Source: Burkholderia sp. NRF60-BP8 (lineage in GTDB: Bacteria > Pseudomonadota > Gammaproteobacteria > Burkholderiales > Burkholderiaceae). From it: a stretch of DNA of 64,000 nucleotides. The notes beneath the pieces are model-generated. The model worked only from the letters and a program-made list of their open reading frames with translations, was not told the DNA's origin and did no database searches. The stretch is from contig NZ_CP013373.1 of the NCBI RefSeq assembly GCF_001522585.2, forward strand, positions 1,364,001 to 1,428,000, written 5' to 3'. Shown piece after piece: positions 15,957 to 24,244 of the stretch (position 1 is the first letter of the stretch; every line of letters starts with the position of its first letter). The position numbers and the translations under genes are program-made.

Positions 15957-16964
15957 ATGGCGAAGCAAAAAACGAAGCTGACATTCGGTACTGGTTGCGC
16001 AATTAATCGAGACATGTTCTATCTGTCCAGCACTTTGGACGAGTTGGAGGCTACGGAAGACACTCCTGTTTCGCGGATGGTGTTTTATCAACATCAAACG
16101 GCCGACAAATGGTTCTACCATGACCTTCCTGCGTGGCGTATTGTGTCAACCTGCTACCCAAATCCCGCTCCCAATAGTGTTCGCAAGATCTATGCACTGA
16201 GTGAGCAGGGAGATGTCGAAAGTTACAGTCGGGATGGTTCGGTAATCGAGAAAATCGCGGATGCTGGCCTAGAGCCGGTGTCACCCAACTACGGATACGT
16301 TACGCGTATTCGAGAAATTGATGGTCACCTTTATGTTTGTGGATATGGTGGCCAAGTCTATAAGCGCGACTCAGCGGGCTGGGCACATGTTGATGCCCAG
16401 CTTCTCCAGAAGAAAGTTGACATTGGTGGCATTGAAGACCCAAGCGAGTTACTTGCGGCATTGACCAAATCCGCCGACGAAACGATCGGTCTCATCGACA
16501 TCAACGGTCTCGATGAGAAATCTATCTATGTCGTCGGTAATGATGGATACATGGCATTCTCTGACGGCACGAGCTGGACAAAATTGCCAAAAGCAACAGC
16601 AGCTCATCTCAATTGTGTCATGCCAGTCTCGGCCGATAGCGTTTGGGTCGCCGGAAGCAAAGGGACTTTGCTAAAAGGCAACTTTCAGACCGGTTTTAGT
16701 GGGGTGGCCCGGAAGAGCCTCAGTACGGACTTTTATTCGCTGGCGTGGTTTAACGATCGACTCTTCATCGGTGCCGGCGACGGCATCTATGAGCTCGATG
16801 AAAATGGACCACAAAGGTTGATGGTTAGCGACAAGTTTTCCTTGGACGGCATTTCAACCGTGGAGGCGAAGGATGGTGTTTTATGGGTGTTAGCGTCTCG
16901 AAGGCTGGCCCGATACGACGGGGTACAGTGGGAAGTATTCGAAAATCCTCACAATAGTCCCTGA
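15957..16964 (+). CDS. beta-propeller-like protein, candidate nuclease immunity
   Basis: The 335-residue protein has no signal peptide and is built of repeating beta units: KIYALSEQGDVESY, HLYVCGYGGQVYKRD, SIYVVGNDGYMAFSDG, SVWVAGSKGTLLKG, LFIGAGDGIYELDENG, VLWVLASRRLARYDG. The spacing of about 40-45 residues suggests a six- or seven-bladed propeller. It starts 11 bases after the GHH nuclease gene and is markedly less GC-rich than core genes. A cytoplasmic protein directly after a nuclease toxin is a good immunity candidate, but I do not recognise a named immunity family, so the role is inference. Confidence 0.6.
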   Translation: MAKQKTKLTFGTGCAINRDMFYLSSTLDELEATEDTPVSRMVFYQHQTADKWFYHDLPAWRIVSTCYPNPAPNSVRKIYALSEQGDVESYSRDGSVIEKIADAGLEPVSPNYGYVTRIREIDGHLYVCGYGGQVYKRDSAGWAHVDAQLLQKKVDIGGIEDPSELLAALTKSADETIGLIDINGLDEKSIYVVGNDGYMAFSDGTSWTKLPKATAAHLNCVMPVSADSVWVAGSKGTLLKGNFQTGFSGVARKSLSTDFYSLAWFNDRLFIGAGDGIYELDENGPQRLMVSDKFSLDGISTVEAKDGVLWVLASRRLARYDGVQWEVFENPHNSP

Positions 16965-17115
16965 GTCTGGGTAGGTTTGCATATCGTCGACCTCGGGGCT
17001 CTCGGAAGAATTGATCATGGACATATATTGAATTAATGCGATCTATGACGTGAGGTCATTCGAGAGTTCTTGTCTGTGACATCGAGGTTGTGCATCGTTG
17101 CGTAAGGTTGAAGTC

Positions 17116-17550
17116 ATGAAGATCTCGGAAGATCTGATCAAAGACATATACGCTTACGGCGTCGCTGGTCGGGAGGCGTGGAGGAAGGGGGAAATTGCTG
17201 ACGCTGAGGTAAGTTTCATTAGAGCGTGGGAGGTTTTGCCCGAGCCTAGAGAACAATATGATCTCGCGCAATCGATGACACGCGGATTCGTCGTTTTTTA
17301 TCGCAATACTAAACAGTTTGATAAGGCTGTCCACTGGTTGGAAGAAATGAAGAAGGCGTACGGTTCTGGAACCGGCCCGGATCTGATAATCGGATTTCTC
17401 AGCGGAACAGTGTATTTCGAAGCCGGTGATCTAGATAAATCCGCGGAATTTTTTGTGCCGCTGTATGAGCAATTTGGAAGCAGACCATTTTCCGGTGAGG
17501 ATAAGAAGTATCTCGAATTCGCGAAGCGTGCATCGAGGGGAAGCAAATAA
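17116..17550 (+). CDS. TPR-like small protein, possible immunity
   Basis: This 144-residue protein starts at ATG 17116 with TAAGG about eight bases upstream; a TTG at 17098 is less likely. It is all-helical with TPR-like periodicity (AGREAWRKGEIADAEVSFIRAWEVLPEPREQYD ... TKQFDKAVHWLEEMKKAYG ... EAGDLDKSAEFFVPLYEQFG). It has no signal peptide. The next ORF shares the LLPEPR-type TPR module, so the two are tandem paralogues. TPR-like proteins of this type commonly accompany toxin genes in Burkholderia islands, making an immunity role plausible but unproven. Confidence 0.55.
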   Translation: MKISEDLIKDIYAYGVAGREAWRKGEIADAEVSFIRAWEVLPEPREQYDLAQSMTRGFVVFYRNTKQFDKAVHWLEEMKKAYGSGTGPDLIIGFLSGTVYFEAGDLDKSAEFFVPLYEQFGSRPFSGEDKKYLEFAKRASRGSK

Positions 17551-17552
17551 AG

Positions 17553-17708
17553 ATGACCAGGTTTCCCAAGAAAATCCAAGATGAGTTAGATGCTCTCTCG
17601 GAGCAGGGTAATGTCTTGTGTGGTGCATCGAAGTTCGATGAAGCGATTCAGCGATGGAGTGCAGCTCACGAGTTGCTTCCCGAACCTCGGGTTGATTGGG
17701 AAGCATAC
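17553..17708 (+). pseudogene. truncated TPR-like paralogue
   Basis: Starting two bases after the previous stop, this frame reads MTRFPKKIQDELDALSEQGN then FDEAIQRWSAAHELLPEPRV and DWEAY, which is the first TPR module of a longer protein. After about residue 52 the sequence diverges (GTKLKIRERTFP, stop at 17747) where IS66-like DNA begins on the other strand. The gene is therefore a 5' stub cut by a mobile element, and the residual product is probably non-functional. Confidence 0.55.
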
Positions 17709-17892
17709 GGGACCAAGTTGAAGATACGGGAGCGGACGTTTCCTTGATCACTTGCTGTTTGAATTCCCGCGCATACGCGCGATGGGCTGGGCGCGCTGCG
17801 TTCGGCATAGCTGACCGTCTCCGTCAATCTAAACGTGCCTATCGTGCGCTAGCAAAATCCGCGTCGGGAAACGGTCGGACCGCGCCGCTTAC
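17709..17892 (-). mobile_element. IS66-family end fragment with transposase N-terminus
   Basis: On the minus strand an ATG at 17808 begins MPNAARPAHRAYAREFKQQV followed by IKE, matching the start of IS66-type accessory transposase OrfA proteins (SPEFKQQVVEE pattern). About 84 bases upstream of it the strand begins GTAAGCGGCG (17892 reading down), the typical IS66 terminus. The fragment is truncated at about 17709 where it abuts the TPR stub. Only this terminal piece remains. The family call rests on a short motif plus the GTAAGCG end. Confidence 0.5.
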
Positions 17893-18089
17893 GCCCGAGG
17901 GCCGACGTTGACCGCTACGCCGCGTTGCACGCGCAGGCATATGGCGAGGCCGTCGATGCCACGACGCTAATCCCGCACACGCTAGAAGCATTCATGGCAA
18001 GGGATCGAGGGTTCAGCAGGCAGAGGACCGTCCAAATCATCAGCAGCCTTCCGCTACGTGTGTCGATTCCTAGCTGGCGGGAGTATTAG
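17893..18089 (+). pseudogene. DUF2274 (integrative-element) gene remnant
   Basis: From 17904 the frame reads DVDRYAALHAQAYGEAVDA then TLIPHTLEAFMARDRGF, which matches the C-terminal part of DUF2274 proteins encoded next to conjugation (trb) genes of integrative and conjugative elements. The 5' part is replaced by the IS66 end and the last residues before the stop at 18087 diverge from the family. It is a relic showing that an ICE once contributed to this island. The family identification is from memory. Confidence 0.45.
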
Positions 18090-18326
18090 AGTCGGCACTA
18101 TCCGTCCAGTGGACGGCCCGCAGAAAATCATCGCGGGTGAGGGCGCAGAGAGCGAATTCGCCGCGCTGGAAGGGGCCTCCCAAGCGAGCGGTCACGCCAA
18201 GGCCGGCAAGGTAGAAGATATGGGAACCAGCATTGAAGAAGACGTGGGCGGTAGCACGTTTCCACTTCTCGATGAATTGCTTATTCGGTCGCCAACCCAA
18301 GCATAGAGCATATCTACAGTTCCTCT
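18090..18326. other. unassigned stretch in the mobile-element graveyard
   Basis: A minus-strand frame (18070-18300, MGWRPNKQFIEKWKRATAHV ...) and an overlapping plus-strand frame exist, but neither shows a recognisable motif or a ribosome site. I see no supportable gene between the DUF2274 relic and the helicase stub. Confidence 0.4.
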
Positions 18327-19406
18327 TTAAGCATTGGCAGGCGGCCAGTGCAGTTTTCCACGACCGACACGTAGGGCTTCCACGGTCTTAGTTTTTCCCG
18401 ACAGCCGGCCCGAGAAAAGACCGGGCTTGGGATCAACGGCCGGCTTCTTGAAGGCGGCGAGCCATTGATAGTCGGGGGTTGCCAACCAGGTCCGTCCGTC
18501 CCCCTCATCGGTGATGATCCGATAAAGGCCGGCGGCCGGGGCCGCATTGGTGTCGAGTAGGCGCTTATAGTGTTCGACCGACCACTTCTGGATACCGCCG
18601 CTGAGTGCCTCGGTTCGGAAGCGCGCCCATAGCGCGGAGGTCTCGGGCGTTGGCCAGTCGCCGGCGTCGGTGAAGGCAGTGATCTCGTCGGATTCGAGCC
18701 AGGCGCGCATCTCTGCAGGGCTAACAAAAACTGGTTCGGCATTCTCGATGGCCGCCATGGCCGCGCGCCGTGATGGCAGGCCCGTGCGGATCAGCATCGC
18801 CATCATGAATCGCGGGACGCCGGTTTCGATCGTTGCCGCCGCGCCGCCCGCCACGATGTCCGGCGACCAGCCAAGGGACATGCGACGAGTACGTACGGCT
18901 TCCAGCGCCCGGACCAAGCGATAGGTGAAAGCCTCTTCGACCACCCGCATGTTCTGCGGTCCGATCTTGGCGACCTCCTCACCAGATACCCAACTGCGCA
19001 GGATGGCTTTCCAGTTCGCTGGCAGCGCGTTCGCTTTGTCGGGGATGAAAGGCCGCATGAACAGCAGGCGTTCGCCGAGACCGCCGAGTGCACCGGCGAG
19101 TTCGTCGATGTCGCCGCTCAGTGCCGCCTTGTCTGCTCGGTCGAGGAGTCCGGCCAGCTCGTCGGCCATGGCGTCAATGGTGAGGCCAGCTTCCAGCCCG
19201 ACGCCCATGGCGAAATGCCCACGTCGCACCTGCGGCGTGGTGTACTTCCAGATGAGGGCGGCGCGCGCTTCGAACACTTTCTTGTGTCGGGGAGCGGCGC
19301 CCTCGTTTTCGCGGGCGATCTGGCGAGCCCAGAGCGATCCCTTGAGCGCCTCGTCCAGAAGCTTGGGTAGATCAGCGTGATCGGCGTCCAGCGCTTCGAT
19401 CGGGGG
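18327..19406 (-). pseudogene. C-terminal stub of a large helicase-like protein
   Basis: Reading down from the IS256 edge, the protein begins PPIEALDADHADLPKLLDEA and runs 359 residues through KKVFEARAALIWKYTTPQV, RFMMAMLIRTGLPSRRAA and a basic C-terminus ending GKLHWPPANA. It has no start of its own: the apparent first 30 codons belong to IS256 DNA. The composition and the ETGVPRFMMAMLIRTGLPSR segment recall the C-terminal region of very large DEAD/DEAH-type helicases found on integrative elements, but no helicase motif is left to prove it. Its N-terminal part is absent from the window. Confidence 0.45.
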
Positions 19407-20740
19407 TGTCAGGATTTCCGTGTTCAAGGCGGGTGGAACAATTACACGGAAGGTCGAACGAACCGATCTGCATAAAGGATAGCGAACTGGTTCATGGCCG
19501 TCTTCCAGTCGTGCGCGGCACTTCCCCAATTCGCGGTGATGTTGCGCAAGGCCAGCCAGATGAGCTTGGTGGCAGCCTCGTCGGTCGGGAAGTGACCACG
19601 GGTCTTGATGATCTTGCGCAACTGCGAGTTGATATTTTCAATCGCGTTCGTCGTGTAGATGATCTTGCGCACACCCGGAGGGAACGCAAAGAACGGGATC
19701 ACGCGATCCCAGGCGTTGCGCCACGCGCTACTGACAGTCGGGAATTTCTGACCCCACGGCCCATCCGCAAACGCATCGAGTTCGGCCTGAGCGGCTTCCG
19801 CGCTGGGAGCGGCGTAGATCGGCTTGATCGCCGCGGCCAAGCCTCGGCGGTCCTTCCAACTGGCGTAATCGAGGCTGTTGCGGATGAGGTGGACGATGCA
19901 GGTCTGCAGCGTGGTGGCCGGGAACACGGCTGCCAGCGCTTCGGGCATGCCCTTCAGACCGTCAGTGACGGCGATCAGGATGTCGTGAACGCCGCGCGTC
20001 TTCAGATCGTTGAATACCTTCATCCAGAATTTGGCACCCTCGGTATTCTCGATCCACAGGCCCAGGATCTCCCGCGTGCCGTCGGGCAGCACGCCCAGCG
20101 CCAGGTACAACGCCTTGTTGCGCACGACGGCGTCTTCGCGAATCTTGACCCGCAGTGCGTCGAAAAACACGACCGGATACATCGGCTCGAGCGACCGGGC
20201 CTGCCAGGCGGTTACTTCGGCCATGACCTCGTCGGTGACCGAGCTGATGAAGTCGGGCGAGACCTCGGTGCCGTACTGTTCCAGCAAGAAGCCCTGAATC
20301 TCGCGTACGGTCATGCCTCGGGCATACATGGCGACGATCTTGTCGTCGAAGCCCGTGAAGCGCCGTTCGTGCTTGGGAATCAGGATGGGTTCGAAGCTGC
20401 CGTCGCGGTCACGCGGCACCTCGATACGGATCGGACCGTCTTCGGTCAGAACCGTCTTGGCCCCTTTGCCGTTGCGCTGATTCGTGGCGTTGACCGGCTT
20501 GGCCGCACCGGGAGGGTAGCCGAGATGATGGTTCATCTCGCCGCCCAATGCCCGTTCGATCAGCGCCTTCTTGAGCGCCAGCGTCGCGGCGTTGATGGCT
20601 TCGGCCGTCATCGGACCGTTGCCGAACTGCTCGAGCAGCTCGGCCGGAATCGCCGGCAGAGCCACCGGCTGGGCTTTCGGTTTGCGAGGCATAAACTCTC
20701 CTTGGGAGCATGTTATGCCTTAAACACAAAATTCCTGACA
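19407..20740 (-). mobile_element. IS256-family insertion sequence
   Basis: The 1334-base element is bounded by 24-bp terminal inverted repeats matching at 20 of 24 positions (TGTCAGGATTTCC... at 19407-19430 and its complement at 20717-20740). It encodes one intact transposase. The flanking 8 bases differ (ATCGGGGG left, GGCCCGAG right), so there is no target-site duplication. Left of it lies a helicase stub and right of it a toxin stub from an unrelated gene, so the DNA was rearranged at or after insertion. Confidence 0.9.
19442..20692 (-). CDS. IS256-family transposase
   Basis: The 416-residue DDE transposase (mutator type) carries the expected catalytic blocks: VVFFDALRVKIR (first Asp), LIAVTDGLKGMPEAL (second Asp) with the following CIVHLIRNSL, and TTNAIENINSQLRK (Glu). 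The N-terminus (MPRKPKAQPVALPAIPAEL) and the EMNHHLGYPPGAAK segment are typical of the family. No frameshift or stop interrupts it, so the element may still be mobile. Confidence 0.95.
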   Translation of the reverse strand: MPRKPKAQPVALPAIPAELLEQFGNGPMTAEAINAATLALKKALIERALGGEMNHHLGYPPGAAKPVNATNQRNGKGAKTVLTEDGPIRIEVPRDRDGSFEPILIPKHERRFTGFDDKIVAMYARGMTVREIQGFLLEQYGTEVSPDFISSVTDEVMAEVTAWQARSLEPMYPVVFFDALRVKIREDAVVRNKALYLALGVLPDGTREILGLWIENTEGAKFWMKVFNDLKTRGVHDILIAVTDGLKGMPEALAAVFPATTLQTCIVHLIRNSLDYASWKDRRGLAAAIKPIYAAPSAEAAQAELDAFADGPWGQKFPTVSSAWRNAWDRVIPFFAFPPGVRKIIYTTNAIENINSQLRKIIKTRGHFPTDEAATKLIWLALRNITANWGSAAHDWKTAMNQFAILYADRFVRPSV

Positions 20741-20949
20741 GGCCCGAGCTCCCTGGGCATTGGTCGAACCACGGGCAATACACTGCGGCCATTGAAACTG
20801 AGCTAACGAAACTTAACCAACAATTCCTGGCGGGCCGTCTCAGTGATACGCAACTTGTGCTCGGTGTCGGGCGCATTCAAAATATGGCGAGAGAAGGATT
20901 GGAGTCCGGTAAATATTTGGTTGATGCAATAACGGGAAGGTTACTTTGA
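20741..20949 (+). pseudogene. 3' stub of a polymorphic toxin gene
   Basis: Immediately outside the IS256 right end the frame reads RPELPGHWSNHGQYTAAIET then a helical tail ending LESGKYLVDAITGRLL. The LPGHWSNHG ... GLESGKYLVD pattern is the extreme C-terminus of HNH/AHH-like nuclease toxins at the ends of Rhs or other polymorphic toxins. Everything upstream is gone. Its stop overlaps the next gene's start (TGATG), which is exactly how toxin and immunity genes are usually coupled. Confidence 0.6.
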
Positions 20950-21575
20950 TGAATGCACGTTTCTTTGTTGTTAAATACCGCGCTGGAGACCCAGGCTGCC
21001 CTCCATCCCTATCGGGAGAATTGAACCGTGATGAATGGGAGTGGCCGATGTATGTGGCTGATCCGTTTGGCGTCGATGTAAAGCATGAATATATTTTCAC
21101 GCTATCAGATCCATCGATTTCGATTGATTTCGATTTCTATGGAACGCAAACGAATTACGTGTCAAAAGAGTTTTTGGCTGCGTGTGAAAAATTGGGAGTT
21201 AGATATAGGGCGGTCCCCATTGGCATCGTTGCGGGTGGAAAGCCAGCGGGTAATAAGGCGTATTCAATTTTCTTGCCGGCAGATCATGAGTCGCTGCTTG
21301 ATCGACAAAAGTCGGACTATTCCGAGGACCGGGATCTGGAAACAAAAGAGGTCGCCGAGAATAAGTTGTTTCCAGGGACTCCAATGTATAGTTGGATCAA
21401 AACCTTCATTCCGCGCGACGACTGTGCTAGCAATCTTTTTAGATGTACCGAAACAATGGAGCTGGTATGTAGTCAGGGGTTTAAGTCGGAAGTGGAGCGA
21501 TGCGCATTGAAAGGTATTGATTTTTCGCCGATCGATGAAAGCTATTCCTATGACCCTTGGGGTGAGGTACCGTAG
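20949..21575 (+). CDS. Imm43/DUF1629-like immunity protein
   Basis: The 208-residue cytoplasmic protein begins MNARFFVVKYRAGDPGCPPS and contains FYGTQTNYVSKEFLAACEKLGVRYRAVPI, FLPADHESLLD, DRDLETKEV and a late LDESYSYDPW-type ending (PIDESYSYDPWGEVP). This arrangement resembles immunity proteins of the Imm43/Imm11 group that protect against HNH-superfamily toxins; the family name is from memory. The start overlaps the toxin stub stop and has GGGAAGG about ten bases upstream. The gene is AT-rich compared with the core. It is an orphan immunity gene now that its toxin is destroyed. Confidence 0.65.
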   Translation: MNARFFVVKYRAGDPGCPPSLSGELNRDEWEWPMYVADPFGVDVKHEYIFTLSDPSISIDFDFYGTQTNYVSKEFLAACEKLGVRYRAVPIGIVAGGKPAGNKAYSIFLPADHESLLDRQKSDYSEDRDLETKEVAENKLFPGTPMYSWIKTFIPRDDCASNLFRCTETMELVCSQGFKSEVERCALKGIDFSPIDESYSYDPWGEVP

Positions 21576-21619
21576 GCCGCTATTTATCTGGACGCTATGA
21601 TTTGGATGTGAGGCAATGC

Positions 21620-22180
21620 GTGAGTGACGTTTACGGTTTGAGGCAGGATGAAGCATTTCAGCCTCTCGTTCAAGTCGATGATCACGGTGAAATCGCATAT
21701 GACAAGAGCGTAGCTATACGAGCAACCGCTCTATGTGGGCGAGGGTTTGGCCGAGACTATGACCCCGTTAAGCTTACGTGGGGCACTTCGCGCAGAAAAA
21801 AGACTAGCGACGTTCATACGATGCTATCTCCGTTTCTCGTGTTTAGTGAGAGGGCGCTGGATGTATTGGCGCCGGTACTTCGTGACAGCGGGGAGATATT
21901 GCAGGTCGATGCCCCGATAAAAGACATGTCCGGATTTCATGTAACCCGGGTGATAGAGAATGCTGTCGATATGGATGCATAAAAATTCAAAGTCTATCCT
22001 CAGGCGACGGTTTTTAATAAAATATTTCTTCTGAAGAGTCAAATTGAAGGGGTTGATATATTTCGCCTAAAAGAAAGTCCTGCTGCAGTATTCGTATCCG
22101 AGCGTTTTAGAGATCTTGTGGGGCAAAATAAACTAAAAGGGTTCGATTTTGGCGAGATTATTTGGCGGTCTGACAAATAG
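21620..22180 (+). pseudogene. Imm11/DUF1629-like immunity gene with in-frame stop
   Basis: From GTG 21620 (GAGG seven bases upstream) the frame reads VSDVYGLRQDEAFQPLVQVD and later LSPFLVFSERALDVLAPVLRD, a DUF1629/Imm11 hallmark. A TAA at 21980-21982 stops it after DMDA. The same frame continues without a gap as KFKVYPQATVFNKIFLLKSQ, then FVSERFRDLVGQNKLKGFDF and a stop at 22178, which is the expected second half of the family. A single base change (for example TCA to TAA) would explain it. Readthrough or restart is possible but unlikely to give much product. Confidence 0.65.
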
Positions 22181-22377
22181 GATTTTGCAACTCCGTGTGA
22201 TTGATCCGAACTTGGTGCAGGCGGCTTCGATCTCACGAGAATAAGTTGCGAGAATCAGACGTTGGGGGTGGTCGACTTCTTGGCCTCTATGCGCGGGTAG
22301 GCCAACGAAAAGAATTTAGCGGAGCAGCAACGTTGTCACTCGATCAGTTGAAGCGAATGCGAGAGGCAAACCGCCCA
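22181..22377. other. island-glmS junction, no gene seen
   Basis: This interval lies between the broken immunity gene and the glmS stop. Short reading frames exist but none is supported by a motif or ribosome site. I looked for a repeat of the tRNA-Arg 3' end and for Tn7-type ends here and found neither. Confidence 0.4.
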
Positions 22378-24195
22378 TCACTCCACCGTCACCGATTTCG
22401 CCAGATTCCTCGGCTTGTCGATATCCGCACCCCGCAAGCACGCCGCGTGATACGCGAGCAGTTGCAACGGCACGACGTGCAGAATCGGCGACAGCAACCC
22501 GTAGTAGTCCGGCATTCGCAGCACCGACACGCCTTCACCGTTGTCGATCCGCGTATCGGCATCCGCGAACACATAAAGCTGCCCGCCGCGAGCTCGCACT
22601 TCCTGCATGTTCGACTTGAGCTTTTCGAGCAACGCGTCGTTCGGCGCGATCGTGGCGACGGGCATCGTATGCGTGACGAGCGCGAGCGGCCCGTGTTTCA
22701 GCTCGCCGGCCGGATACGCTTCCGCATGGATATACGAGATCTCCTTCAGCTTCAGCGCGCCTTCGAGCGCGATCGGGTAGTGCAGCCCGCGCCCGAGAAA
22801 CAGCGCGTTTTCATGTCGCGAGAATTCCGCCGCCCAGCGCGCGACCTGCGGCTCCAGCCCCAGCACGTCTTCGAGCGCGCCGGGCAGGCGCCGCAACTGC
22901 ATCGTGTAGCGCGCGAGCTGCGCGTCGTCGACGTAGCCGCGCAGCCGCCCGAGCGTGACGGCGAGAATGAACAGCGCGACGAGCTGCGTCGTGAACGCCT
23001 TGGTCGACGCGACGCCGATTTCCGGGCCGGCCCGTGTCAGGAAGCGCAAGCCGGTCTGACGCATCATCGCGCTGGTCGGCACGTTGCAGATCGCCAGCGT
23101 GTCGATGTGGCCGAGCGCCTGCGCATACTTGAGCGCGGCGAGCGTGTCGGCGGTCTCGCCGGATTGCGACACACTGACCACCAGCGTATTCGGCATCGCG
23201 AGCGCGTCGCTGTAGCGGTATTCACTCGCGATCTCGACCTGCGCGGGGATGCGCGCGATCGTCTCGAGCCAACGGCGGGCAGTCAGGCCTGAATAGTGGC
23301 TCGTGCCGCACGCGAGGATCAGCACGTTGTCGATCTGCTCGAACGCGCGCGCGGCGTCCGGGCCGAATACCGCGGGATCGAACAGCCCTGCATCGGGGAT
23401 GGTCGCGGCCACGGCTTGCGGCTGCTCGAAGATTTCCTTCTGCATGAAGTGCCGGTATGGCCCGAGTTCGACCGCGCCTTGCGCGGACGAAACGGTTTGT
23501 ATCGCGCGTTCGACCGGCGCGCCGGTGCGATCGAGCACCCGCACGCCACCCGGCGTCAGTTCGACGATGTCGCCTTCCTCGAGAAAGATGAAGCGGTCGG
23601 TGATGCCCGCGAGCGCGAGCGCGTCGGACGCGAGAAAACATTCGCCGTCCTTCACGCCGACGACGAGCGGCGAGCCGGCGCGCGCGCCGATCAGACGCTG
23701 CGGTTCGTGCTTGCTGAACACCGCGATCGCATAGGCGCCGTGCAGTTGCGAGGTCGCATCGCGTACGGCGGCGAGGAGGTCGCCGCGGTACTTGCTGTGG
23801 ATCAGATGCGCGACCACTTCGGTGTCGGTCTGCCCGTCGAACTCGTAATGCGCGTCGGAAAGTTGCTTGCGCAACGTTTCGTGGTTCTCGATGATGCCGT
23901 TGTGAACCAGCGCGATTTCGTCGCGCGAGAAGATCGGATGCGCGTTGCAGGTGGCGGGCGCGCCGTGGGTTGCCCAGCGCGTGTGCGCGATGCCGGTGCT
24001 GCCGGTCAGGCCGGCGCTGCGCACGTGGGCGTCGAGATCGGCGACGCGCGACATGCTGCGCTCGCGGCGTGCCTGGCCGTCGACGACTGTCGCCACCCCG
24101 CATGAATCGTAGCCGCGATATTCGAGGCGGCGCAGACCTTCGATCAGAATCGGGACGATATCCCGTTGCGCGACCGCGCCGACGATGCCACACAT
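22378..24195 (-). CDS. glmS: glucosamine-6-phosphate synthase (isomerizing) GlmS
   Basis: The 605-residue enzyme makes glucosamine-6-phosphate from fructose-6-phosphate and glutamine, the first step to UDP-GlcNAc. The glutaminase domain starts MCGIVGAV with the Cys2 nucleophile and has RGYDSCG and THGAPA motifs. The isomerase half has two SIS domains ([24 protein letters not shown]) and ends NLAKSVTVE. The ATG at 24195 follows AGGAGA. It is the last gene of the exopolysaccharide gene run, 49 bases after its neighbour, suggesting a dedicated copy for polymer precursor supply. Its 3' end is the canonical Tn7-type attachment site and faces the accessory island. Confidence 0.95.
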   Translation of the reverse strand: MCGIVGAVAQRDIVPILIEGLRRLEYRGYDSCGVATVVDGQARRERSMSRVADLDAHVRSAGLTGSTGIAHTRWATHGAPATCNAHPIFSRDEIALVHNGIIENHETLRKQLSDAHYEFDGQTDTEVVAHLIHSKYRGDLLAAVRDATSQLHGAYAIAVFSKHEPQRLIGARAGSPLVVGVKDGECFLASDALALAGITDRFIFLEEGDIVELTPGGVRVLDRTGAPVERAIQTVSSAQGAVELGPYRHFMQKEIFEQPQAVAATIPDAGLFDPAVFGPDAARAFEQIDNVLILACGTSHYSGLTARRWLETIARIPAQVEIASEYRYSDALAMPNTLVVSVSQSGETADTLAALKYAQALGHIDTLAICNVPTSAMMRQTGLRFLTRAGPEIGVASTKAFTTQLVALFILAVTLGRLRGYVDDAQLARYTMQLRRLPGALEDVLGLEPQVARWAAEFSRHENALFLGRGLHYPIALEGALKLKEISYIHAEAYPAGELKHGPLALVTHTMPVATIAPNDALLEKLKSNMQEVRARGGQLYVFADADTRIDNGEGVSVLRMPDYYGLLSPILHVVPLQLLAYHAACLRGADIDKPRNLAKSVTVE

Positions 24196-24244
24196 GACCC
24201 GTCTCCTTCCCTGTAGATGTCCCCGGACCGTGCGCGTGCGTGGA

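Noticed and set aside
18058..18306. 82-residue plus-strand ORF and its minus-strand counterpart
   Set aside because: No motif, no ribosome site and location inside mobile-element debris; neither can be supported as a gene.
22181..22377. attR or Tn7 end next to glmS
   Set aside because: No copy of the tRNA-Arg 3' sequence and no Tn7-like terminal repeat is present.
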